Assembly: GCF_963662255.1 (NCBI RefSeq)
Contig: NC_085047.1
Span: 22,139,258 to 22,203,257, forward strand
Length of the DNA: 64,000 nucleotides
Origin: Cinclus cinclus
Lineage: Eukaryota; Chordata; Aves; Passeriformes; Cinclidae
Direction: 5' to 3'
Below the pieces are notes generated by a model. It was not told the DNA's origin and made no database searches. It was given only the letters and a program-made list of their open reading frames with translations. Position numbers and translations under genes: made by a program. Positions 21,847 to 34,690 of this stretch are shown here, piece after piece (the first letter of the stretch is position 1; every line of letters starts with the position of its first letter).

Positions 21847-23051
21847 CTAAACTCTGAGCCCACAGTGCAGCTCAGATTTTGTCGGGCACGTTTGGCCCTC
21901 CGATGACATCCAGGTCTGGAGGAGGGGGCAGCTTTGTTCTCGGAGATATCCTCGTCCTGCTGGAATTTTTTGTAGGCAAAGGCCCAGGACGGACCACAGG
22001 CAACTTAGGCAAGTTGGGTGGGAAAGGTGGCACTTTTCCCCAGGAAGCCAAACTCTAGAGCCCACTTGGCGGAATTCATTGTGTAGGGCACATTTGTCCC
22101 TCCGAAGGCAGCCGTGTCTGGAGGAGGGGACAGCTTTGGTCTGGGAGAAATCCTCGTCCTTCTGGAATTTTTCTAGGCAAAGGCCCAGGACGGGCCACAG
22201 GCAAGTTCGTCATATTGCCTGGGAAAGGTGTCACTTTTCCCCAGGAAGCCAAACTCAAGAGCCCACTTGGCAGATGTCATTTGGTACTGCAAGTTTGGCG
22301 CTCCGATGGCATCCAGGTTTGGAGGAGGGGGCAGCTTTGGTCTGGGAGATATCCTCATCCTTCTGGAATTTTTCTAAGCAAAGGCCCAGGACGAGGCACA
22401 GGCATGTTAAGCAAGTTGGCTGGGAATGGTGGCACTTTTCCCCAGGAAGCCAAACTCAAGAACCCACTTGGCAGAAGTTATTTTGTAGGGCAGTTTTGGG
22501 CCTCCGATGGCAGCCAGGTCTGGAGGAGGGGGCAGCTTTGGCCTGGGAGAAATCCTCGTCCTACGGGAAATTTTTCTAGGCAAAGGCCCAGGACGGGTCA
22601 CAGGTAAGCTAGGCAAGTTGGCTTGGAAAGGTGGCACTTTTTCCCTTAGGCTAGACTCTGCGCCCACAATGCATATGACATTTTGTTGGGCACGTATGGG
22701 CCTCCAATGGCATCCAGGTCTTTAGGAGGGGGCAGGTTTGTTCTGGGAGAAATCCTCGTCCTTCTGGAATTTTTCTAGGCAAAGGCCCAGGACGGGCCAC
22801 AGGCAACTTAGGCAAGTTGGGTGGGAAAGGTGTCACTTTTCCCCAGGAAGCACAGCTCAAGAGCCCACTTGGCAGATATCATTTTGTCGGGCACGTTTGG
22901 CACTCTGATGACAGCCAGGATTAGAGTAGGGGACAGCATTGGCCTGGGAGAAATCCTTGTCCTTCTGGAATTTTTCTAGGCAAAGGCCCAGGACGGGTCA
23001 CAGGCAAGTTCGGCAAGTTGGCTGGGAAAGGTGGCACTTTTCCCCATTCGG
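21847..23051. repeat. HOR unit W, copy 3 (6-mer, 1,205 bp)
   Basis: Order B6-A3-A1-A4-B1x-A2. It follows Y as copy 1 does, and carries the same GGCTAGACTCTGCG variant in B1x as copies 1 and 2. Confidence 0.9.
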
Positions 23052-24858
23052 CTAAACTCTGAGCCCACAGTGCAGCTCAGATTTTGTCGGGCACGTTTGG
23101 CCCTCCGATGACATCCAGGTCTGGAGGAGGGGGCAGCTTTGTTCTCGGAGATATCCTCGTCCTGCTGGAATTTTTTGTAGGCAAAGGCCCAGGACGGACC
23201 ACAGGCAACTTAGGCAAGTTGGGTGGGAAAGGTGGCACTTTTCCCCAGGAAGCCAAACTCTAGAGCCCACTTGGCGGAATTCATTGTGTAGGGCACATTT
23301 TTCCCTCCGAAGGCAGCCGTGTCTGGAGGAGGGGACAGCATTGGTCTGGGAGAAATCCTCGTCCTTCTGGAATTTTTCTAGGCAAAGGCCCAGGACGGGC
23401 CCCAGGCAAGTTCGTCATATTGCCTGGGAAAGGTGTCACTTTTCCCCAGGAAGCCAAACTCAAGAGCCCACTTGGCAGATGTCATTTGGTACTGCAAGTT
23501 TGGCGCTCCAATGGCATCCAGGTTTGGAGGAGGGGGCAGCTTTGGTCTGGGAGATATCCTCATCCCTCTGGAATTTTTCTAAGCAAAGGCCCAGGACGAG
23601 GCACAGGCATGTTAAGCAAGTTGGCTGGGAATGGTGGCACTTTTCCCCAGGAAGCCAAACTATGAGCCCACTTGGCAGATGTCTTTTTGTAGGGCACGTT
23701 TGTCCCTCCGGTGGCTGCCAGGTATGGAGGAGGGGTCCGCATTGGTCTGGGAGAAATCCTCGTCCTGCTGGAATTTTTCTAGGCAAAGGCCCAGGACTTC
23801 CAAAAGGCAAGTTCGGCAAGTTGACTGGGAAAGGTGGCACTTTTCCACATTAGGCTAAACTCTGAGCCCACAATGCATCTGACATTTTGTCGGGCACATT
23901 TGGCCCTCCGAAGGCAGCCATGTCTGGAGGAGGGGGCAGCTTTGGTCTGGGAGAAATCCTCGTCCTTCTGGAATTTTTCTAGGCAAAGGCCCAGGACGGG
24001 CCACAGGCAAGTTCGGCATTTTGGCTGGTAATGGTATCACTTTTCCCCAGGAACACAAACTCAAGAGCCCACAATGCATATGGCATTTTGTCGGGCACGT
24101 TTGGCGCTCCGATGGCATCCAGGTCTGGAGTAAGGGGCAGCTTTGTTCTGGGAGAAATCCTCGTCCTTCTGGAAATTTTTCTAGGCAAAGGCCCAGGACT
24201 GCCAAAAGGCAAGTTAAGCAAGTTGGCTGGGAAAGGTGGCACTTTTCCCCAGGAAGCCAAACTCAAGAACCCACTTGGCAGAAGTTATTTTGTAGGGCAG
24301 TTTTGGGCCTCCGATGGCAGCCAGGTCTGGAGGAGGGGGCAGCTTTGGCCTGGGAGAAATCCTCGTCCTACGGGAAATTTTTCTAGGCAAAGGCCCAGGA
24401 CGGGTCACAGGTAAGCTAGGCAAGTTGGCTTGGAAAGGTGGCACTTTTTCCCTTAGGCTAAACTCTGCGCCCACAATGCATATGACATTTTGTTGGGCAC
24501 GTATGGGCCTCCAATGGCATCCAGGTCTTTAGGAGGGGGCAGGTTTGTTCTGGGAGAAATCCTCGTCCTTCTGGAATTTTTCTAGGCAAAGGCCCAGGAC
24601 GGGCCACAGGCAACTTAGGCAAGTTGGGTGGGAAAGGTGTCACTTTTCCCCAGGAAGCACAGCTCAAGAGCCCACTTGGCAGATATCATTTTGTCGGGCA
24701 CGTTTGGCACTCTGATGACAACCAGGATTAGAGTAGGGGACAGCATTGGCCTGGGAGAAATCCTTGTCCTTCTGGAATTTTTCTAGGCAAAGGCCCAGGA
24801 CGGGTCACAGGCAAGTTCGGCAAGTTGGCTGGGAAAGGTGGCACTTTTCCCCATTCGG
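23052..24858. repeat. HOR unit V9 (9-mer, 1,807 bp)
   Basis: Order B6-A3-A1-A5-B3-B1b-A4-B1x-A2. It is V10 without the B4 monomer, intermediate between V8 and V10. Confidence 0.88.
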
Positions 24859-27065
24859 CTAAACTCTGAGCCCACAGTGCAGCTCAGATTTTGTCGGGCT
24901 CGTTTGGCCCTCCGATGACATCCAGGTCTGGAGGAGGGGGCAGCTTTGTTCTTGGAGATATCCTCGTCCTGCTGGAATTTTTTGTAGGCAAAGGCCCAGG
25001 ACGGACCACAGGCAACTTAGGCAAGTTGGGTGGGAAAGGTGGCACTTTTCCCCAGGAAGCCAAACTCTAGAGCCCACTTGGCGGAATTCATTGTGTAGGG
25101 CACATTTGTCCCTCCGAATGCAGCCATGTCTGGAGGAGGGGACAGCTTTGGTCTGGGAGAAATCCTCGTCCTTCTGGAATTTTTCTAGGCAAAGGCCCAG
25201 GACGGGCCACAGGCAAGTTCGGCAATTTGGCTGGAAATGGTAGCACTTTTCCCCTGGAACACAAACTCAAGAGCCCACAATGCATATGACATTTTGTCGG
25301 GCACGTTTGCCGCGCCGATGGCATCCAGGTCTTGAGGAGGGGGCAGCTTTGGTCTGGGAGAAATCCTCGTCCTTCTGGAATTTTTCTAGGCAAAGGCCCA
25401 GGACGGGCCACAGGCAAGTTCGGCAAGTTGGCTGGGAATGGGGGCAGTTTTCCCCATTAAGCTAAACTCTGAGCCCACAATGTAGATGTCATTTGGTATG
25501 GCAATTTGGCCCTCCAATGGCAGACAGGTCTGCAGGAGGAGGCAGCTTTGGTCTGGGAGAAATCCTCGTCCTTCTGGAATTTTTCTAGGCAAAGGCCCAG
25601 GACGGGCCACAGGCAAGTTAGGCAAGTTGACTGGGAAAGGAGTCATTTTTCCCGAGGAAGCCAAAGTCAGGAGCCCACTTGGCAGACGTCTTTTTGTAGT
25701 GCACGTTTGGCCCTCCGATGTCAGCCAGGTTTGGAGGAGGGGGCACCTTTGTTCTGGGAGAAATCCTCGTCCTTCTGGAAATTTTCTAGTCAAAGACCCA
25801 GGACGGGCCACAGGCAAGTTCGGCAAGTTGGCTGGGAATGGTTGCACTTTTCCCCAGGAAGCCAAACGAAGAGCCCGCAATGCATACGTCATTTTGTAGG
25901 CCACGTTTGGCGCTCCGATGGCATCCAGATCTGGATGAGGGGGCAGCTTTGGTCTGGGAGTAATCCTCGTCCTTCTGGAATTTTTCTAGGCAAAGGCCCA
26001 GGACGCGCCACAGGCCAGTTAGGCAAGTTGTCTGGGAAAGGAATCATTTTTCCCCAGGAAGCCAAACTCAAGAGCCCACAATGCATATGGCATTTTGTCG
26101 GGCACGTTTGGTGCTCCGATGGCATCCAGGTCTGGAGTAAGGGGCAGCTTTGTTCTGGGAGAAATCCTCGTCCTTCTGGAAATTTTTCTAGGCAAAGGCC
26201 CAGGACTGCCAAAAGGCAAGTTAAGCAAGTTGGCTGGGAAAGGTGGCACTTTTCCCCAGGAAGCCAAACTCAAGAACCCACTTGGCAGAAGTTATTTTGT
26301 AGGGCAGTTTTGGGCCTCCGATGGCAGCCAGGTCTGGAGGAGGGGGCAGCTTTGGCCTGGGAGAAATCCTCGTCCTACGGGAAATTTTTCTAGGCAAAGG
26401 CCCAGGACGGGTTACAGGTAAGCTAGGCAAGTTGGCTTGGAAAGGTGGCACTTTTTCCCTTAGGCTAAACTCTGAGCCCACAATGCATATGACATTTTGT
26501 CGGGCACGTCTGGCCCTCCAATGTCATCCAGGTCTTTAGGAGGGGGTAGGTTTGTTCTGGGAGAAATCCTCGTCCTTGTGGAATTTTTCTAGGCAAAGGC
26601 CCAGGACGGGCCACAGGCAAGTAAGGCAAGTTGGCTGGGAATGGTGGCACTTTTCTCCATTAAGACAAACTCTGATCCCACACTGCATATGACATTTTGT
26701 TGGGCACGTATGGGCCTCCAATGGCATCCAGGTCTGGAGGAGGTGTCAGCTTTGGTCTGGGAGAAATCCTCGTCCTTCTGGAATTTTTCTAGGCAAAGGC
26801 CCAGGACGGGCCACAGGCAACTTAGGCAAGTTGGCTGGGAAAGGTGTCACTTTTCCCCAGGAAGCACAGCTCAAGAGCCCACTTGGCAGATATCATTTTG
26901 TCGGGCACGTTTGGCACTCTGATGACAGCCAGGATTAGAGTAGGGGACAGCATTGGCCTGGGAGAAATCCTTGTCCTTCTGGAATTTTTCTAGGCAAAGG
27001 CCCAGGACGGGTCACAGGCAAGTTCGGCAAGTTGGCTGGGAAAGTTGGCACTTTTCCCCATTCGG
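24859..27065. repeat. HOR unit X, copy 3 (11-mer, 2,207 bp)
   Basis: Order B6-A3-B1d-B5-A6-B2-B1b-A4-B1-B4-A2. It opens the complete 38-mer super-repeat. A private change is GGTTACAGGTAAGC near 26,410 (other copies GGTCACAGG). Confidence 0.9.
25922..25937. repeat. 16-bp perfect palindrome in B2
   Basis: The same palindrome in the B2 monomer of X copy 3. Confidence 0.9.
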
Positions 27066-28070
27066 CTAAACTCTGAGCCCACAGTGCAGCTCAGATTTTG
27101 TCGGGCTCGTTTGGCCCTCCGATGACATCCAGGTCTGGAGGAGGGGGCAGCTTTGTTCTTGGAGATATCCTCGTCCTGCTGGAATTTTTTGTAGGCAAAG
27201 GCCCAGGACGGACCACAGGCAACTTAGGCAAGTTGGGTGGGAAAGGTGGCACTTTTCCCCAGGAAGCCAAACTCTAGAGCCCACTTGGCGGAATTCATTG
27301 TGTAGGGCACATTTGTCCCTCCGAAGGCAGCCATGTCTGGAGGAGGGGACAGCTTTGGTCTGGGAGAAATCCTCGTCCTTCTGGAATTTTTCTAGGCAAA
27401 GGCCCAGGACGGGCCACAGGCAAGTTCGTCATATTGCCTGGGAAAGGTGTCACTTTTCCCCAGGAAGCCAAACTCAAGAGCCCACTTGGCAGATGTCATT
27501 TTGGTACTGCAAGTTTGGCCCTCCAATGGCAGCCAGGTTTGGAGGAGGGGGCAGCTTTGGTCTGGGAGAAATCCTCGTCCTTGTGGAATTTTTCTAGGCA
27601 AAGGCCCAGGACGAGGCACAGGCAAGTAAGGCAAGTTGGCTGGGAATGGTGGCACTTTTCTCCATTAAGACAAACTCTGATCCCACACTGCATATGACAT
27701 TTTGTTGGGCACGTATGGGCCTCCAATGGCATCCAGGTCTGGAGGAGGTGTCAGCTTTGGTCTGGGAGAAATCCTCGTCCTTCTGGAATTTTTCTAGGCA
27801 AAGGCCCAGGACGGGCCACAGGCAACTTAGGCAAGTTGGGTGGGAAAGGTGTCACTTTTCCCCAGGAAGCACAGCTCAAGAGCCCACTTGGCAGATATCA
27901 TTTTGTCGGGCACGTTTGGCACTCTGATGACAGCCAGGATTAGAGTAGGGGACAGCATTGGCCTGGGAGAAATCCTTGTCCTTCTGGAATTTTTCTAGGC
28001 AAAGGCCCAGGACGGGCCACAGGCAAGTTCGGCAAGTTGGCTGGGAAAGGTGGCACTTTTCCCCATTCGG
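27066..28070. repeat. HOR unit Z, copy 4 (5-mer, 1,005 bp)
   Basis: Order B6-A3-A1-B4-A2. It matches 11,012-12,016 at an offset of 16,054. One difference is AGTTGGGTGGG near 27,835 where 11,780 reads AGTTGGCTGGG. Confidence 0.9.
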
Positions 28071-29071
28071 CTAAACTCTGAGCCCACAGTGCAGCTCAGA
28101 TTTTGTTGGGCACGTTTGGCCCTCCGATGACATCCAGGTCTGGAGGAGGGGGCAGCTTTGTTCTCGGAGATATCCTCGTCCTTCTGGAATTTTTGTAGGC
28201 AAAGGCCCAGGACGGACCACAGGCAACTTAGGCAAGTTGGGTGGGAAAGGTGGCACTTTTCCCCAGGAAGCCAAACTCTAGAGCCCACTTGGCGGAATTC
28301 ATTGTGTAGGGCACATTGGTCCCTCCGAAGGCAGCCGTGTCTGGAGGAGGGGACAGCTTTGGTCTGGGAGAAATCCTCGTCCATCTGGAATTTTTCTAGG
28401 CAAAGGCCCAGGACGGGTCACAGGTAAGCTAGGCAAGTTGGCTTGGAAAGGTGGCACTTTTTCCCTTAGGCTAAACTCTGCGCCCACAATGCATATGACA
28501 TTTTGTCGGGCACGTCTGGCCCTCCAATGTCATCCAGGTCTTTAGGAGGGGGCAGCTTTGTTCTGGGAGAAATCCTCGTCCTTGTGGAATTTTTCTAGGC
28601 AAAGGCCCAGGACGGGCCACAGGCAAGTAAGGCAAGTTGGCTGGGAATGGTGGCACTTTTCTCCATTAAGACAAACTCTGATCCCACACTGCATATGACA
28701 TTTTGTTGGGCACGTATGGGCCTCCAATGGCATCCAGGTCTGGAGGAGGTGTCAGCTTTGGTCTGGGAGAAATCCTCGTCCTTCTGGAATTTTTCTAGGC
28801 AAAGGCCCAGTACGGGCCACAGGCAACTTAGGCAAGTTGGGTGGGAAAGGTGTCACTTTTCCCCAGGAAGCACAGCTCAAGAGCCCACTTGGCAGATATC
28901 ATTTTGTCGGGCACGTTTGGCACTCTGATGACAGCCAGGATTAGAGTAGGGGACAGCATTGGCCTGGGAGAAATGCTTGTCCTTCTGGAATTTTTCTAGG
29001 CAAAGGCCCAGGACGGGTCACAGGCAAGTTCGGCAAGTTGGCTGGGAAAGGTGGCACTTTTCCCCATTCGG
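28071..29071. repeat. HOR unit Z', copy 3 (5-mer, 1,001 bp)
   Basis: Order B6-A3(A4 tail)-B1-B4-A2. It matches 12,017-13,017, including the shortened B6 T-run and the AAATGCTTGTCC variant in A2. Confidence 0.88.
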
Positions 29072-31277
29072 CTAAACTCTGAGCCCACAGTGCAGCTCAG
29101 ATTTTGTCGGGCTCGTTTGGCCCTCTGATGACATCCAGGTCTGGAGGAGGGGGCAGCTTTGTTCTTGGAGATATCCTCGTCCTGCTGGAATTTTTTGTAG
29201 GCAAAGGCCCAGGACGGACCACAGGCAACTTAGGCAAGTTGGGTGGGAAAGGTGGCACTTTTCCCCAGGAAGCCAAACTCTAGAGCCCACTTGGCGGAAT
29301 TCATTGTGTAGGGCACATTTGTCCCTCCGAAGGCAGCCATGTCTGGAGGAGGGGACAGCTTTGGTCTGGGAGAAATCCTCATCCTTCTGGAATTTTTCTA
29401 GGCAAAGGCCCAGGACGGGCCACAGGCAAGTTCGTCATATTGCCTGGGAAAGGTGTCACTTTTCCCCAGGAAGCCAAACTCAAGAGCCCACTTGGCAGAT
29501 GTCGTTTGGTACTGCAAGTTTGGCGCTCCGATGGCATCCAGGTTTGGAGGAGGGGGCAGCTTTGGTCTGGGAGATATCCTCATCCTTCTGGAATTTTTCT
29601 AAGCAAAGGCCCAGGACGAGGCACAGGCATGTTAAGCAAGTTGGCTGGGAATGGTGGCACTTTTCCCCAGGAAGCCAAACTATGAGCCCACTTGGCAGAT
29701 GTCTTTTTGTAGGGCACGTTTGTCCCTCCGGTGGCTGCCAGATCTGGAGGAGGGGTCCGCATTGGTCTGGGAGAAATCCTCGTCCTGCTGGAATTTTTCT
29801 AGGCAAAGGCCCAGGACTTCCAAAAGGCCAGTTCGGCAAGTTGACTGGGAAAGGTGGCACTTTTCCCCATTAGGCTAAACTCTGAGCCCACAATGCATCT
29901 GACATTTTGTCGGGCACATTTGGCCCTCCGAAGGCAGTCATGTCTGGAGGAGGGGGCAGCTTTGGTCTGGAAGAAATCCTCGCCCTTCTGGAATTTTTCT
30001 AGGCAAAGGCCCAGGACGGGCCACAGGCAAGTTCGGCATGTTGCCTGGGAAAGGTGTCACTTTTCCCCAGGAAGCCAAACTCAAGAGCCCACTTGGCAGA
30101 TGTCATTTTGTATGGCACGTTTGGCCCACCAATGGCAGCCAGGTTTGGAGGAGGGGGCAGCTTTGGTCTGGGAGAAATCCTCGTCCTTCTGGAATTTTTC
30201 TAGGCAAAGGCCCAGGACGGGCCACAGGCAAGTTCGGCATTTTGGCTGGTAATGGTAGCACTTTTCCCCAGGAACACAAACTCAAGAGCCCACAATGCAT
30301 ATGACATTTCCTCGGGCACTTTTGGCGCTCCGATGGCATCCAGGTCTCGAGGACGGGGTAGCTTTAGTCTGGGAGAAATCCTCGTCCTGCTGGAATTTTT
30401 CTAGGCAAAGGCCCAGGACTTCCAAAAGGCCAGTTCGGCAAGTTGACTGGGAAAGGTGGCACTATTCCCCATTAGGCTAAACTCTGAGCCCACAATGCAT
30501 CTGACATTTTGTCGGGCACATTTGGCCCTCCGAAGGCAGTCATGTCTGGAGGAGGGGGCAGCTTTGTTCTGGGAGAAATCCTCGTCCTTCTGGAATTTTT
30601 CTAGGCAAAGGCCCAGGAAGGGCCACAGGCAAGTTCGGCAAGTGGTCTGGGAAAGGTGTCACTTTTCCCCAGGAAGCCAAACTCAAGAGCCCACTTGGCA
30701 GATGTCATTTGGTACTGCAAGTTTGGCCCTCCAATGGCAGCCAGGTTTGGAGGAGGGGGCAGCTTTGGTCTGGGAGAAATCCTCGTCCTTGTGGAATTTT
30801 TCTAGGCAAAGGCCCAGGACGGGCCACAGGCAAATAAGGCAAGTTGGCTGGGAATGGTGGCACTTTTCTCCATTAGGACAAACTCTGATCCCACACTGCA
30901 TATGACATTTTGTTGGGTACGTATGGGCCTCCAATGGCATTCAGGTCTGGAGGAGGTGTCAGCTTTGGTCTGGGAGAAATCCTCGTCCTTCTGGAATTTT
31001 TCTAGGCAAAGGCCCAGGACTTCCACAGGCAACTTAGGCAAGTTGGCTGGGAAAGGTGTCACTTTTCCCCAGGAAGCACAGCTCAAGAGCCCACTTGGCA
31101 GATATCATTTTGTCGGGCACGTTTGGCACTCTGATGACAACCAGGATTAGAGTAGGGGACAGCATTGGCCTGGGAGAAATCCTTGTCCTTCTGGAATTTT
31201 TCTAGGCAAAGGCCCAGGACGGGTCACAGGCAAGTTCGGCAAGTTGGCTGGGAAAGGTGGCACTTTTCCCCATTCGG
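29072..31277. repeat. HOR unit Y, copy 3 (11-mer, 2,206 bp)
   Basis: Order B6-A3-A1-A5-B3-A7-B1c-B3-A1-B4-A2. Private changes include GATGTCGTTTGG (about 29,500), CTTTAGTCTGG (about 30,363) and GGCAAATAAGG (about 30,830). Confidence 0.9.
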
Positions 31278-32482
31278 CTAAACTCTGAGCCCACAGTGCA
31301 GCTCAGATTTTGTCGGGCACGTTTGGCCCTCCGATGACATCCAGGTCTGGAGGAGGGGGCAGCTTTGTTCTTGGAGATATCCTCGTCCTGCTGGAATTTT
31401 TTGTAGGCAAAGGCCCAGGACGGACCACAGGCAACTTAGGCAAGTTGGGTGGGAAAGGTGGCACTTTTCCCCAGGAAGCCAAACTCTAGAGCCCACTTGG
31501 CGGAATTCATTGTGTAGGGCACATTTGTCCCTCCGAAGGCAGCCGTGTCTGGAGGAGGGGACAGCTTTGGTCTGGGAGAAATCCTCGTCCTTCTGGAATT
31601 TTTCTAGGCAAAGGCCCAGGACGGGCCACAGGCAAGTTCGTCATATTGCCTGGGAAAGGTGTCACTTTTCCCCAGGAAGCCAAACTCAAGAGCCCACTTG
31701 GCAGATGTCATTTGGTACTGCAAGTTTGGCGCTCCGATGGCATCCAGGTTTGGAGGAGGGGGCAGCTTTGGTCTGGGAGATATCCTCATCCTTCTGGAAT
31801 TTTTCTAAGCAAAGGCCCAGGACGAGGCACAGGCATGTTAAGCAAGTTGGCTGGGAATGGTGGCACTTTTCCCCAGGAAGCCAAACTCAAGAACCCACTT
31901 GGCAGAAGTTATTTTGTAGGGCAGTATTGGGCCTCCGATGGCAGCCAGGTCTGGAGGAGGGGGCAGCTTTGGCCTGGGAGAAATCCTCGTCCTACGGGAA
32001 ATTTTTCTAGGCAAAGGCCCAGGACGGGTCACAGGTAAGCTAGGCAAGTTGGCTTGGAAAGGTGGCACTTTTTCCCTTAGGCTAAACTCTGCGCCCACAA
32101 TGCATATGACATTTTGTTGGGCACGTATGGGCCTCCAATGGCATCCAGGTCTTTAGGAGGGGGCAGGTTTGTTCTGGGAGAAATCCTCGTCCTTCTGGAA
32201 TTTTTCTAGGCAAAGGCCCAGGACGGGCCACAGGCAACTTAGGCAAGTTGGGTGGGAAAGGTGTCACTTTTCCCCAGGAAGCACAGCTCAAGAGCCCACT
32301 TGGCAGATATCATTTTGTCGGGCACGTTTGGCACTCTGATGACAGCCAGGATTAGAGTAGGGGACAGCATTGGCCTGGGAGAAATCCTTGTCCTTCTGGA
32401 ATTTTTCTAGGCAAAGGCCCAGGACGGGTCACAGGCAAGTTCGGCAAGTTGGCTGGGAAAGGTGGCACTTTTCCCCATTCGG
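31278..32482. repeat. HOR unit W, copy 4 (6-mer, 1,205 bp)
   Basis: Order B6-A3-A1-A4-B1x-A2. It closes the complete 38-mer super-repeat. B6 reads TTCTTGGAGATATCC rather than TTCTCGGAG as in the other W units, and B1x starts GGCTAAACTC rather than GGCTAGACTC. Confidence 0.88.
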
Positions 32483-32601
32483 CTAAACTCTGAGCCCACA
32501 GTGCAGCTCAGATTTTGTCGGGCTCGTTTGGCCCTCCGATGACATCCAGGTCTGGAGGAGGGGGCAGCTTTGTTCTTGGAGATATCCTCGTCCTGCTGGA
32601 A

Positions 32602-32610
32602 TTTTTTTTT
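32602..32610. repeat. T9 run variant of B6
   Basis: Nine T replace the usual TTTTTTGT of B6: a G-to-T change plus one added T. It is a useful marker of descent. Confidence 0.9.
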
Positions 32611-33546
32611 AGGCAAAGGCCCAGGACGGACCACAGGCAACTTAGGCAAGTTGGGTGGGAAAGGTGGCACTTTTCCCCAGGAAGCCAAACTCTAGAGCCC
32701 ACTTGGCGGAATTCATTGTGTAGGGCACATTTGTCCCTCCGAATGCAGCCATGTCTGGAGGAGGGGACAGCTTTGGTCTGGGAGAAATCCTCGTCCTTCT
32801 GGAATTTTTCTAGGCAAAGGCCCAGGACGGGCCACAGGCAAGTTCGGCAATTTGGCTGGAAATGGTAGCACTTTTCCCCTGGAACACAAACTCAAGAGCC
32901 CACAATGCATATGACATTTTGTCGGGCACGTTTGCCGCGCCGATGGCATCCAGGTCTGGAGGAGGGGGCAGCTTTGGTCTGGGAGAAATCCTCGTCCTTC
33001 TGGAATTTTTCTAGGCAAAGGCCCAGGACGGGCCACAGGCAAGTTCGGCAAGTTGGCTGGGAATGGGGGCAGTTTTCCCCATTAAGCTAAACTCTGAGCC
33101 CACAATGTAGATGTCATTTGGTATGGCAATTTGGCCCTCCAATGGCAGACAGGTCTGCAGGAGGAGGCAGCTTTGGTCTGGGAGAAATCCTCGTCCTTCT
33201 GGAATTTTTCTAGGCAAAGGCCCAGGACGGGCCACAGGCAAGTTAGGCAAGTTGACTGGGAAAGGAGTCATTTTTCCCGAGGAAGCCAAAGTCAGGAGCC
33301 CACTTGGCAGACGTCTTTTTGTAGTGCACGTTTGGCCCTCCGATGTCAGCCAGGTTTGGAGGAGGGGGCACCTTTGTTCTGGGAGAAATCCTCGTCCTTC
33401 TGGAAATTTTCTAGTCAAAGACCCAGGACGGGCCACAGGCAAGTTCGGCAAGTTGGCTGGGAATGGTTGCACTTTTCCCCAGGAAGCCAAACGAAGAGCC
33501 CGCAATGCATACGTCATTTTGTAGGCCACGTTTGGCGCTCCGATGG

Positions 33547-33562
33547 CATCCAGATCTGGATG
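33547..33562. repeat. 16-bp perfect palindrome in B2
   Basis: The same palindrome in the B2 monomer of X copy 4. The right-domain B2 monomers (about 52,010 and 61,043) have CCAGGTCTGGATG, which breaks it. Confidence 0.9.
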
Positions 33563-34690
33563 AGGGGGCAGCTTTGGTCTGGGAGTAATCCTCGTCCTTC
33601 TGGAATTTTTCTAGGCAAAGGCCCAGGACGCGCCACAGGCCAGTTAGGCAAGTTGTCTGGGAAAGGAATCATTTTTCCCCAGGAAGCCAAACTCAAGAGC
33701 CCACAATGCATATGGCATTTTGTCGGGCACGTTTGGCGCTCCGATGGCATCCAGGTCTGGAGTAAGGGGCAGCTTTGTTCTGGGAGAAATCCTCGTCCTT
33801 CTGGAAATTTTTCTAGGCAAAGGCCCAGGACTGCCAAAAGGCAAGTTAAGCAAGTTGGCTGGGAAAGGTGGCACTTTTCCCCAGGAAGCCAAACTCAAGA
33901 ACCCACTTGGCAGAAGTTATTTTGTAGGGCAGTTTTGGGCCTCCGATGGCAGCCAGGTCTGGAGGAGGGGGCAGCTTTGGCCTGGGAGAAATCCTCGTCC
34001 TACGGGAAATTTTTCTAGGCAAAGGCCCAGGACGGGTCACAGGTAAGCTAGGCAAGTTGGCTTGGAAAGGTGGCACTTTTTCCCTTAGGTTAAACTCTGC
34101 GCCCACAATGCATATGACATTTTGTCGGGCACGTCTGGCCCTCCAATGTCATCCAGGTCTTTAGGAGGGGGCAGCTTTGTTCTGGGAGAAATCCTCGTCC
34201 TTGTGGAATTTTTCTAGGCAAAGGCCCAGGACGGGCCACAGGCAAGTAAGGCAAGTTGGCTGGGAATGGTGGCACTTTTCTCCATTAAGACAAACTCTGA
34301 TCCCACACTGCATATGACATTTTGTTGGGCACGTATGGGCCTCCAATGGCATCCAGGTCTGGAGGAGGGGGCAGCTTTGGTCTGGGAGAAATCCTCGTCC
34401 TTCTGGAATTTTTCTAGGCAAAGGCCCAGGACGGGCCACAGGCAACTTAGGCAAGTTGCGTGGGAAAGGTGTCACTTTTCCCCAGGAAGCACAGCTCAAG
34501 AGCCCACTTGGCAGATATCATTTTGTCGGGCACGTTTGGCACTCTGATGACAGCCAGGATTAGAGTAGGGGACAGCATTGGCCTGGGAGAAATCCTTGTC
34601 CTTCTGGAATTTTTCTAGGCAAAGGCCCAGGACGGGTCACAGGCAAGTTCGGCAAGTTGGCTGGGAAAGGTGGCACTTTTCCCCATTCGG

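Larger units (their letters stand above)
24859..32482. repeat. Super-repeat X-Z-Z'-Y-W, complete 38-mer (~7.62 kb)
   Basis: Five HOR units of 2,207, 1,005, 1,001, 2,206 and 1,205 bp form one larger period. The same order X-Z-Z'-Y is repeated immediately at 32,483-38,903 (offset 7,624-7,626) and is found upstream with W at 8,805-16,428 (offset 16,054). This is a third level of tandem organisation above the monomer and the HOR unit. Confidence 0.85.
32483..34690. repeat. HOR unit X, copy 4 (11-mer, 2,208 bp)
   Basis: Order B6-A3-B1d-B5-A6-B2-B1b-A4-B1-B4-A2. The B6 T-run is nine T (32,602-32,610), where the usual B6 reads TTTTTTGTAGG. The same T9 recurs in the B6 monomers that open the units at 53,152 and 62,185. 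Confidence 0.9.
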
